This document shows positions 10,501 through 16,679 of a stretch of 32,484 nucleotides of DNA, piece by piece. The position numbers and the translations under genes are program-made. Location of the stretch: NCBI GenBank assembly GCA_043748015.1, contig JAYTOA010000028.1, positions 1 through 32,484 on the forward strand, written 5' to 3'. How positions within the stretch are numbered: the stretch's first letter is position 1; every line of letters starts with the position of its first letter. Under the pieces are notes generated by a model. That model saw only the letters and a program-made list of their open reading frames with translations. It had not been told where the DNA came from and searched no databases. The DNA is from JAIBBG01 sp043748015. GTDB lineage: Bacteria; Bacteroidota; Bacteroidia; Flavobacteriales_D; Sanyastnellaceae.

Positions 10501-10710
10501 GCCATCTATCTTTTCTCAGACGGAATCACGGACCAATTTGGTGGAACCAACGGTAAAAAACTAAAACGCTCCGGACTTTATAATTGGATAAAGGAAATTT
10601 CAGACTCTAACATGGACAAGCAGCGTGCACACATCCGACAAAATTTTCACGATTGGAAAGGAGATCTTGAGCAGATTGATGACATTATTGTAATTGGCAT
10701 CAAATTCTGA
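7579..10710 (+). CDS. Periplasmic propeller sensor with cytoplasmic SpoIIE-type Ser/Thr phosphatase
   Basis: A 1043-residue hybrid. It has an N-terminal signal/anchor (about 1-20) followed by many two-component-regulator propeller repeats (Reg_prop, recurring LWIGT, IWIGTDGLGL, LWVG and D-x-x-GN patterns, about 25-620). A Y_Y_Y domain follows (about 640-725, with LEGYESDWNE and GPGEYTFKVK). A single membrane helix lies at about 735-756, then a basic coiled coil (about 760-797) containing SIQYARNIQKAM. The PP2C-like SpoIIE domain runs from about 800 to 1043, with the metal-binding Asp in VSGDFYW, the motif CADCTGHGVPGAFMS and the second Asp in LFSDGITDQFGG. The arrangement matches extracellular sensing coupled to dephosphorylation of an anti-sigma-antagonist-like or other phosphoprotein, but no such partner is encoded nearby. 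It replaces the usual histidine kinase output of propeller sensors. Confidence 0.92.
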   Translation: MLRAPILILLLVACTGAIGQSYKFKKYNEQDGLNNRFVYTIDQDDQGNLLIGTGEGLYKYDGFTFEESNALKGLNDNFLTCSEKSEDGSIWYGHNKGLISRFSKGVFEQFDLSAFTQSKINDIIEDDHHNLWVLTQNDGILLKDPEGTWKQYVKGIEDFTLYSFYVDNYQRVWLGTDVGLLNAHISNNDEIAFDWVEEIIETKVSSIHKSSSGLFVGTDDSGIFKINFSQKNFTVESLMHMGNNFSEISVNSMYEDAESNLWICSNNEGLIQLTGLVNGQYLKLIRYTDSAILKSASMRICREDREGTIWIGTLGEGLLKLTDNYFSIFNFPQYDQRSDIYSVYEKNDTIWSGGYGYIFVSHEDPSNIIDTLSVKNGLPKVEITSIHQESNGILWVGTMTGEIFNLQPGSKKLVEIKLSSNTQHQKINDILGFNDAIYVATDYGIYQFSSNKLVAHISIQSGLSHNVIKSLFRDSKGRIWIATNNSQITYIEDGVIHNIPAPLADMLIQIRCITEDNSGNIWIGTDGLGLMKITGKDIIILNKTNGLYSDYCYSITCDHRNKLWVGHHGALSQVNVLTNEIEIHDPGSGLDSRFNDNAVDRMPNGVILFGINEGLLRYEPSKDVKNDKEPILHFRSIQINDSLYQSLDNFNLPYGDYKLVFKFVGVSLKNPSKVTYQYYLEGYESDWNELSSISVEDYGKIGPGEYTFKVKCYNSDGFGGETILECKIFIDKPFWLKWWFVAICIVSALLLVRFIILRRERYLRENQQRLKNALDERTKEVVEQKELLEEKNKDITDSIQYARNIQKAMLPPIDSLKTYFSDAFVYYKPRDIVSGDFYWVEKYESTIVVSCADCTGHGVPGAFMSLIGSTLLKEVSSKKIVQTSKDVLIHLDSELSHMLNKQENVTIEDGMDIAVFDFNVDTRVIKMASANRPILFYHKGEWIELKGDRLSIGGSSLTENKLFSLYEFTVAPGDAIYLFSDGITDQFGGTNGKKLKRSGLYNWIKEISDSNMDKQRAHIRQNFHDWKGDLEQIDDIIVIGIKF

Positions 10711-10750
10711 AGTTGATGACGCTTAACATTTGCGTAATTCATTGAAAGCA

Positions 10751-11473
10751 TCACAAGCTCATCAATTCTCTGAAGCGTGCACTTTGTCTTCTTGAAACTT
10801 CAACGTGGGTATCGTCTGTGAGCGTCAATCTTAGACCTCCATTGAACCAATTCTCAACATTTTTCACCCACCTCAAATTCACGATAAACTTTCGGTTCGT
10901 ACGAAAAAAAGTATGATCCAATCTTTCCTCAAGATTATTGAGTGATTTTAAGATGAGTGGTTTTGATTGATTGAAAAACACCCGAACATAATTTCCTTCC
11001 GACTCAAAAAGTCTGATGTCCTTCAGCGGAACGAACCAGCATTTTTCTCCATCCTTCAAAAATATCTGATCCTCTTGTCCGAGTTTTCCTTCAATTCTCA
11101 CTTGGTCAGTTGCCGTCTCTGCTTCATTCGTATTCTTTATACGATGAATGGCGTCAGCAAGCCTATCCTCCTCCACAGGCTTCAACAGATAATCGAGTGC
11201 ATTCACTTCAAAAGCACGTAAAGCAAATTCATCGTATGCTGTTACAAAAATCACCTTTGGAACTGATTCTAAATCTTCGAGTAATTCAAATCCATTCTTA
11301 CCCGGCATTTGTATATCGAGAAAAATAAGTTCTGGTTGATGCAATTCGATGGCCAGGATAGCTTCATCAGCATTACTGCATTCTGCCGCAATTTCGATTT
11401 CGGGAAATTGCTTTAGCAAGCTGATCAATTCCTTTCTTGCTAATCTTTCATCATCGATAATTAAAGTTTTCAT
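10751..11473 (-). CDS. LytTR-family response regulator
   Basis: This 240-residue protein has a receiver domain (about 1-118) with the acidic pocket D7-D8, the phospho-acceptor D53 in IFLDIQMPG, T78 and K98 in LLKP. It is followed by a LytTR DNA-binding domain (about 140-238) with LFESEGNYVRVFF, FFRTNRKFIVNLRWV and VSRRQSARFREL. It acts as a transcription factor controlled by the kinase encoded directly upstream, whose TGA is separated from this ATG by 1 nt. The 3' end faces the end of the SpoIIE gene about 40 nt away. Assignment to family is secure; target genes are not evident in the window. Confidence 0.95.
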   Translation of the reverse strand: MKTLIIDDERLARKELISLLKQFPEIEIAAECSNADEAILAIELHQPELIFLDIQMPGKNGFELLEDLESVPKVIFVTAYDEFALRAFEVNALDYLLKPVEEDRLADAIHRIKNTNEAETATDQVRIEGKLGQEDQIFLKDGEKCWFVPLKDIRLFESEGNYVRVFFNQSKPLILKSLNNLEERLDHTFFRTNRKFIVNLRWVKNVENWFNGGLRLTLTDDTHVEVSRRQSARFRELMSL

Positions 11474-11474
11474 T

Positions 11475-12518
11475 TCATTTTCTATTTGGAATACTCAAGT
11501 TAACAATTACCTCGTCGGCACGAGCTTCGATAGTCAAGCCCGCCTTGCCTCCATAAATCATTTCCAGGCGAGATTTGGTGTTGCTAAGACCAATTCCGCT
11601 TTGTCCATTTTCCGGAATGAATGCACCACTATTCCTTACTATAACAATCAGCTCATCATTATTGAGTGATGATGCAATGAGAATGGATCCTCCCTGCATT
11701 CTTTTGGAAATCCCGTGCTTCACAGCATTTTCCACAATGGTTTGAAGCACAAATGGCGGAAGCGAACACAACAAACTCGAAGGTGCTATATCGTATGTTA
11801 CATTCAATCTTTCTTCGAATCGAATTTTCTCAAGTGACAAATATTTGTCTACGAGATCAATTTCGTCTCGTAGCAACACTGTTTGAAATCTACCCAGCGT
11901 AAGATTATTTCGAAGAATTCCGCTGAGCATCGTGATAGCTTGCTTGGCCTTCTCAGGGTTTTCATCTACCAGTGCGCGAATACTGTTCATGCTATTAAAC
12001 ATGAAGTGTGGATTCATCTGAGATTTCAAACTGTTCAATTCAATTTCTGTTTTCGCGGCGCGAAGTTCAAGATTTAAAATTTCCTCTTTCTTCCAGTTTT
12101 CGAAAACATTCACAGCGAAATAAATAATTTCCCATAAGAGAAAAAGCGCCGAAAAATTCAAAAGGTTCAACCAGAACGTAATTGATATCATGCTCTTGAC
12201 CAGAGGAATCTGACGACCCAACAAATCCGTAAGTGAAGTATTGAACGCTGTGAATACTGCACTCATTAGAACCGCTGAGATCAGCATCCTTGGAATCAAC
12301 CTGGGAATACTGAGTACTTTCCATTTCCAGCGATGAACCAATGTTCGAAAAAGATGCGTAACCAATATTCCAACGACCAGAATAAAAAAGGAGACAAAGT
12401 ATATTCCTTGAAATGGTTGGTCCTGGATTGACGCGCTGATGATATTGCCCATGACAAAAAGTCCCCATCCGCAAATTTGCGAAAGCCAATAGACGCCGAC
12501 TCTTTTTCCAACTCTCAT
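11475..12518 (-). CDS. LytS-like sensor histidine kinase (His_kinase family)
   Basis: The 347-residue product has four predicted membrane helices in its first ~140 residues, with no large extracellular domain. A short coiled coil follows, then the His_kinase (PF06580) core: phospho-accepting H171 in SQMNPHFMFNSMNSI, N-box residues around N264 in IVENAVKHG, and a G-box GIGLSNTKSRLEM at about 308-320. This is the usual partner of LytTR response regulators in Bacteroidota, and the two genes are separated by a single base. A TAATTTTG box sits 5 nt upstream of the ATG, so the transcript may be leaderless or nearly so. The signal sensed is unknown. Confidence 0.95.
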   Translation of the reverse strand: MRVGKRVGVYWLSQICGWGLFVMGNIISASIQDQPFQGIYFVSFFILVVGILVTHLFRTLVHRWKWKVLSIPRLIPRMLISAVLMSAVFTAFNTSLTDLLGRQIPLVKSMISITFWLNLLNFSALFLLWEIIYFAVNVFENWKKEEILNLELRAAKTEIELNSLKSQMNPHFMFNSMNSIRALVDENPEKAKQAITMLSGILRNNLTLGRFQTVLLRDEIDLVDKYLSLEKIRFEERLNVTYDIAPSSLLCSLPPFVLQTIVENAVKHGISKRMQGGSILIASSLNNDELIVIVRNSGAFIPENGQSGIGLSNTKSRLEMIYGGKAGLTIEARADEVIVNLSIPNRK

Positions 12519-12523
12519 CTTGC

Positions 12524-12531
12524 CAAAATTA
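12524..12531 (-). promoter_or_regulatory. Candidate -7 promoter box for the histidine kinase operon
   Basis: Read on the minus strand this is TAATTTTG, an exact match to the Bacteroidota -7 consensus TAnnTTTG, ending 5 nt before the kinase ATG. Initiation at the normal distance would give a leaderless or very short-leader mRNA. No convincing -33 TTTG was found, so this rests on one element. Confidence 0.45.
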
Positions 12532-12621
12532 AGTGGAGATATATAAGTGTGGTCGATTGCTACATGACAGGGTTAAATCCATTCTGGTCGGCAACGAACA
12601 ATTGGAAACCTGTCTGATTGC

Positions 12622-12629
12622 TAAATTTG
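12622..12629 (+). promoter_or_regulatory. Candidate -7 promoter box for the ACP phosphodiesterase-like gene
   Basis: TAAATTTG is an exact match to TAnnTTTG and lies 12 nt before the ATG at 12642. A TTG at 12602-12604, 17 nt upstream, could serve as the -33 element. The pairing of both elements makes this one of the better promoter candidates in the window. Confidence 0.5.
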
Positions 12630-12641
12630 TAACCCAACCAT

Positions 12642-13232
12642 ATGAATTACCTGGCGCATTTACTTCTATCCTTTGATGATACTCAACTACTAGTGGGTCA
12701 GTTCATCTCAGATGATGTCAAAGGAAAAAAGTATATGCACTACCCAGAGCGGATTCAACACGGCATTCTGCTTCATCGATTTATAGATCATTTCACAGAC
12801 ACTTTTCCAGAATGCCTTTTACTTAGGGCAGAATTGCGGGCAGAACTCGGACTTTTTTCTCCAGTGGCAATCGATATCTTCTTCGATCATTTGCTCTCGA
12901 TTCATTGGGAGAAATACAGCTCAATTCCGCGTGAAACATTCATTTCAGACGTATACAGCCGATTGAGCAGCCACCAGGAGCACATGACAGAAAATCGCCG
13001 TTTTTTTCTTTCGAAAATGATTGAGTACAATTGGCTGACACATTATAAGTCATTGGACGGCATTGCTTTAACGTTCGAACAAATGTCGCGACGGATCAAA
13101 AGCGGTAGAAAATTAGCCGGAGCTACTTGGTTATTGGAAAAACATTGGAAAACATCAGAGAATGCCTTTGAAATATTCTTCCCTAAACTAATTTCCGCCT
13201 CTAAAGTCAAATTAGATACTTTTGCCACCTGA
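12642..13232 (+). CDS. Acyl carrier protein phosphodiesterase-like protein (AcpH / DUF479 family)
   Basis: This 196-residue cytoplasmic protein begins MNYLAHLLLSF. It carries the family blocks GQFISDDVKGK, ILLHRFIDHFTDTFPE and DIFFDHLLSIHWEKY, whose His and Asp residues form an HD-like metal site in AcpH relatives. E. coli AcpH removes the 4'-phosphopantetheine group from holo-ACP; the length is close to the E. coli enzyme. Many Bacteroidota proteins with this domain are annotated only by similarity, so the substrate is inferred. The gene is monocistronic-looking, divergent from the histidine kinase operon and preceded by a good -7 box. Confidence 0.85.
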   Translation: MNYLAHLLLSFDDTQLLVGQFISDDVKGKKYMHYPERIQHGILLHRFIDHFTDTFPECLLLRAELRAELGLFSPVAIDIFFDHLLSIHWEKYSSIPRETFISDVYSRLSSHQEHMTENRRFFLSKMIEYNWLTHYKSLDGIALTFEQMSRRIKSGRKLAGATWLLEKHWKTSENAFEIFFPKLISASKVKLDTFAT

Positions 13233-13299
13233 CGATTATTTTTAGACCGTGAATTCTAATCCATAATTGAAATAACTTAAATACACTGCTACTTCGGAT

Positions 13300-14082
13300 A
13301 TGAGGCTTTTTGCCATATTACTTTTTTTATCTTCCGTTATTCAATCGATGGCGGGCACGATAGTACTCGAAGGGCGTTATCAGCAACGCAACCTTTTTGT
13401 AATCAACTCCACCACGAGTGATGGTGTGGGCTTCTGTGTCTTTGAAGTCACCGTAAATGGATTGGTCACTACTGATGAAATCAATTCTCAAGCCTTCGAA
13501 ATCGACCTTGGAATTTACGGATTGAAGACCGGCGATCCATTGATTGTAGTTATTAAGCACAAAGATGGATGCACACCAAAAGTTTTGAATGCCGGAGCAT
13601 TGGAGCCTGCACCAACATTCAATTGCAATAAAATTGAAGTATTAAGCTCCGGTTCGTTAATGTGGGAAACCACAGGCGAAATGGGTAAGATTCCATATAT
13701 CGTTCAACAATTCAAATGGAACAAGTGGGTGAACGTAGGTGAAGTGATGGGCAATGGAATTGGCACAAAGAACGTGTACAAGTTTCAGGCACAATTGACA
13801 AGCGGTCTCAACAAATTTCGCGTAGCTCAAAAAAGCTACGAAGGCGATCTTCGAAAGTCAAACGTTTGCGAAGTAACCAGCACAGTAGCTCCGGTAACTT
13901 TCAAATATGACCGCAAAACAAAAAGTATTAATTTCTCAAGTGAAACATCTTATGAGATGTTCAACGTATACGGACAAATTGTAAAGCGTGGCAGAAGCGG
14001 CAGTGTAGATTGCATGGCGCTTGTAAAAGGTGAATACTACATCAGCTACGATAGTAAGACAGAAAAATTCATGAAGAAATAA
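13300..14082 (+). CDS. Secreted protein of unknown function with a T9SS-tail-like C-terminus
   Basis: The 260-residue product has a signal peptide (about 1-18, ending SMAG) and a beta-rich body with Cys residues at about 46, 87, 108 and 194. The last ~60 residues (YEMFNVYGQIVKRG, then VKGEYYISYDSKTEKFMKK) follow the strand plan of T9SS type A sorting domains: a GQ turn, a short L-x-x-G-x-Y-x-x-x segment and a basic end. The usual N-terminal PNP motif of that domain is missing, so sorting by T9SS is uncertain. I recognise no enzymatic motif. A strong intrinsic terminator follows 37 nt after the stop, so this gene ends its transcript. Confidence 0.7.
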   Translation: MRLFAILLFLSSVIQSMAGTIVLEGRYQQRNLFVINSTTSDGVGFCVFEVTVNGLVTTDEINSQAFEIDLGIYGLKTGDPLIVVIKHKDGCTPKVLNAGALEPAPTFNCNKIEVLSSGSLMWETTGEMGKIPYIVQQFKWNKWVNVGEVMGNGIGTKNVYKFQAQLTSGLNKFRVAQKSYEGDLRKSNVCEVTSTVAPVTFKYDRKTKSINFSSETSYEMFNVYGQIVKRGRSGSVDCMALVKGEYYISYDSKTEKFMKK

Positions 14083-14119
14083 AGATTTTCATAACCAAAA
14101 CGACAAAACCCACACAATC

Positions 14120-14148
14120 AAACCCTGTTCAAAAGACAGGGTTTTTTT
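14120..14148 (+). terminator. Intrinsic terminator after the 13300-14082 gene
   Basis: A 9-bp perfect stem (AAACCCTGT at 14120-14128 pairing with ACAGGGTTT at 14136-14144) with a 7-nt loop leads into a run of seven T (14142-14148). This is a textbook rho-independent terminator on the plus strand. Confidence 0.9.
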
Positions 14149-14217
14149 ATTCACTCATTTGAAAAAATAGAATGATCGATTCATTTTTCACTCGAAATAA
14201 AATTCCGGAGCACAGGA

Positions 14218-14251
14218 AGCATCTGATTTTTCAAGCGAAAAAACAGATGTT
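14218..14251. other. Long dyad/hairpin upstream of the lytic transglycosylase gene
   Basis: The arms AGCATCTG (14218-14225) and CAGATGTT (14244-14251) pair, with one G-U. After one A-A mismatch, TTTTTC (14227-14232) pairs with GAAAAA (14237-14242) around a four-base loop AAGC. The 14-bp stem has no T-run after it on the plus strand, so it does not look like a plus-strand terminator. It sits about 50 nt upstream of the MltF-like start and just before a TATCTTTT segment resembling a -7 box. It could be an operator, a leader hairpin or a degenerate repeat. Confidence 0.55.
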
Positions 14252-14302
14252 GTATCTTTTGAGAAAGAATGTGGTAATACCACCATTATTTTGCCATCAT
14301 TA

Positions 14303-15784
14303 ATGCTCCAACTAAAAAGCCCATATCTTCTTTTCATCATTGGCCTGGTTGCCTTACTTTTTTCTTTTACATCCTGCGAAGAATCGACCGCGAAAGAGAA
14401 TCCTATTTCACCATCGAACATGGTTGAATTTGATCTTGACTCTATAAGAAAAAGAGGCAGTTTGATTTTGTTGACTGAGAACAGTGCTTCAACATACTAC
14501 TTGTACAAAAATCAAATCAGGGGATTTGACTATGAAATGGTTCGGCTCTTTGCAAAAAGTATTGGTGTAAAATTAGAAGTCAGGTTACTCGATGATGTAG
14601 ATAAAATGTTTGAGATGCTGAACAAAGGAGAGGGTGATATTATCGCCACCAATCTCACTGTTACCGATTCAAGAAAAGCGATAGTCTCGTTCAGCACACC
14701 TGTGTATCAAACGAGACAAGTACTGGTACAACGTAAAATTTTCGCGAAGCCAGACTCGGCCAGTATTCTTGTAAAAGACTCCACAGAACTTTTCAAATTA
14801 CCTATTTGGGTGCATCGATATTCTTCATTTTATGAAAGACTAAAAGAAATTGAAATCGAACAAGGAAAGGCTTTGAATATTCAAGATGCCCCCGGCGAAA
14901 TAAGCACGGATGATTTACTAAGACTTATTGATGAGGGAGCGATACCGGCAACAATCACGGATGAAAATCTGGTAGCAATGGAGCAAATAGATTTTCAAAT
15001 GCTCGACATGAGTGTGCCTATTACAGGAGAACAAGACATTGCATGGGCTGTGCGGAAATCTTCGTCAGGTTTGCTAGAATCGCTGAATACCTGGTTGTCT
15101 TCATCAAAGACAAGTGAAAAATTGGCGACGACTTACAAAAAGTATTTCATCTCCAATGAAACCTCCGGCTACGCGTCAAATTTCATAATGCCGAAGCTAA
15201 GTCCAGGAGCAATATCACCATACGATTCACTATTCAAATTGCACGCTCCAAGTCTCAATTGGGATTGGCGAATGCTTGCAGCCATTGCGTTTCAGGAATC
15301 GCGATTCAACCCTGAGGCTCAGTCATGGAGCGGCGCTTATGGATTGATGCAACTGATGCCTGAAACAGCAATACGATTTGGATGTGACGCAGCACCAAAT
15401 CCGGAATGTAGCGTATCTGCCAGTGTAAAATATCTGAAATATTTGCAGGCAATGTGGAAAAAAAGAGTGCCCGATCCGGTAGAGCGTGATAAGTTTGTTT
15501 TGGCGAGTTATAACATAGGTCAGGGTCATGTGCTCGATGCGCAAAACCTTGCAAAAGAATTGGGAATGGCTGATACGATTTGGAATGGAAATGTTGCCGA
15601 AGCACTTCTGCTTAAACAACAGGAAAAGTATTATAGTATGTCTTGTGTGAAACACGGCTATTGCCATGCGAAAGAACCCTTTCACTTCGTTGGAAAAATT
15701 CTCGCTTTATATGATCATTTTAAAAATGGCTCGACAGCAAGTATATCCGTTGAACCAACTGATCTTACAATCAAACAAAAATGA
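14303..15784 (+). CDS. mltF: MltF-like membrane-bound lytic murein transglycosylase
   Basis: I choose the ATG at 14303 rather than the in-frame TTG at 14291 because it gives a standard lipoprotein signal ending at the lipobox FTSC (Cys about residue 25). The 493-residue protein has a family 3 solute-binding-like domain (about 45-270; RGFDYEMVRLFAKSIGV, GEGDIIATNLTVT). It then has an SLT lysozyme-like domain (about 305-440) with the catalytic Glu at about residue 332 in AFQESRFNP, followed by GAYGLMQLMPETA and ASYNIGQGHV. This two-domain plan is that of E. coli MltF, which cleaves peptidoglycan glycan strands to 1,6-anhydro products at the envelope. The stop overlaps the start of the next lipoprotein gene (ATGA), indicating translational coupling. 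Confidence 0.92.
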   Translation: MLQLKSPYLLFIIGLVALLFSFTSCEESTAKENPISPSNMVEFDLDSIRKRGSLILLTENSASTYYLYKNQIRGFDYEMVRLFAKSIGVKLEVRLLDDVDKMFEMLNKGEGDIIATNLTVTDSRKAIVSFSTPVYQTRQVLVQRKIFAKPDSASILVKDSTELFKLPIWVHRYSSFYERLKEIEIEQGKALNIQDAPGEISTDDLLRLIDEGAIPATITDENLVAMEQIDFQMLDMSVPITGEQDIAWAVRKSSSGLLESLNTWLSSSKTSEKLATTYKKYFISNETSGYASNFIMPKLSPGAISPYDSLFKLHAPSLNWDWRMLAAIAFQESRFNPEAQSWSGAYGLMQLMPETAIRFGCDAAPNPECSVSASVKYLKYLQAMWKKRVPDPVERDKFVLASYNIGQGHVLDAQNLAKELGMADTIWNGNVAEALLLKQQEKYYSMSCVKHGYCHAKEPFHFVGKILALYDHFKNGSTASISVEPTDLTIKQK

Positions 15785-16428
15785 GCAAGAAAATTCAACT
15801 CTTTTTTTTGACGTTACTTTTTCTTGGTGCATGCAAGAAAGAGAGTGATACTTATTCGCTGCAAGGATTCGTGATGAATATTCAAAACTCCCAACCATTG
15901 GAAAATGTGAATGTCACGATAAAAAAGCAAGTTGTACAAAGCGGCGTCTTCAACAATAATTTTATCGCTGCGGCGAACTATACCACGTCAACTGATGGTT
16001 CATTCTACGTAAACTGGCCACGGGAGAACTTTGCAGCGCTGCGAATAGTCTGCGAGAAGAATCAGTTTATCACCGTCACGAAAGATTTGAACTTGCAAAA
16101 TTTCACTTCGCATTCGTATCAGACAATGTCAGTTCAAATGAATCCGGAAGCATTCATCCATGTGCGTATCAGAAACTTAAATATCACAGCACCAACTGAT
16201 AATTTCGCGTTTACATTTACGAATGCAAACTTTGATTGTGCTTGCTGCGCCAACGGATTGAAGTCATTCTCCGGAGCTGAAGTCGACTCCACTTTTGAGT
16301 GTAAGCTTTATGGAGATACCTGGTTGAAATACCAAAAATTCATTGCAACATCAGAAGCGGATACAATTCTTACAGACAGCATTTATTGTCCTTCCTTTCA
16401 AACTACGTTACTAGACATCACTTACTGA
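15781..16428 (+). CDS. Lipoprotein with a carboxypeptidase regulatory-like fold
   Basis: The start codon overlaps the mltF stop as ATGA, so the two are translationally coupled. The 215-residue product has a lipoprotein signal with lipobox LGAC (Cys18). A segment follows (about 27-115) that reads like a CarboxypepD_reg beta sandwich: GFVMNIQNSQPLENVNVTI, then a D-G-S-F-Y-V-N-W turn and a strand ending in a sensitivity-to-hydrophobic pattern. The C-terminal half contains a Cys cluster (CACC near residue 156) and further paired Cys residues that may form disulfides or bind metal. No enzymatic motif is visible. It may assist or anchor the transglycosylase; that is inference from coupling only. 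Confidence 0.75.
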   Translation: MSKKIQLFFLTLLFLGACKKESDTYSLQGFVMNIQNSQPLENVNVTIKKQVVQSGVFNNNFIAAANYTTSTDGSFYVNWPRENFAALRIVCEKNQFITVTKDLNLQNFTSHSYQTMSVQMNPEAFIHVRIRNLNITAPTDNFAFTFTNANFDCACCANGLKSFSGAEVDSTFECKLYGDTWLKYQKFIATSEADTILTDSIYCPSFQTTLLDITY

Positions 16429-16679
16429 ATTCAAATATTTGTTGCTCATTTGAATCAAGACCTCACAGTGCGCGTCGTGAATCCAAGCATTCTTTATTAT
16501 TCCAAATGAGTTTGCGCCCATTTAAAGAGATTTTTTTGTCCGATATTAACGATCGCTTCGGATATTTACGCAATGAACCACAAAGGACATTGGGTGTCGT
16601 TCGGTTTTCAGAAGCTCAATTCTTGAAATGGTTCTTTTAGAATCAAAGAAACAATTTTACTTGAATATTTCATTATCAA

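Noticed and set aside
10714..10735. ACGC/GCGT hairpin between the convergent SpoIIE and LytTR genes
   Set aside because: A 4-5 bp stem without a T-run is not a credible terminator.
16506..16640. 44-residue ORF between the lipoprotein and deiminase genes
   Set aside because: No signal peptide, domain or promoter was seen, and the length is within chance for this composition. I see nothing else in the 16429-16679 spacer.
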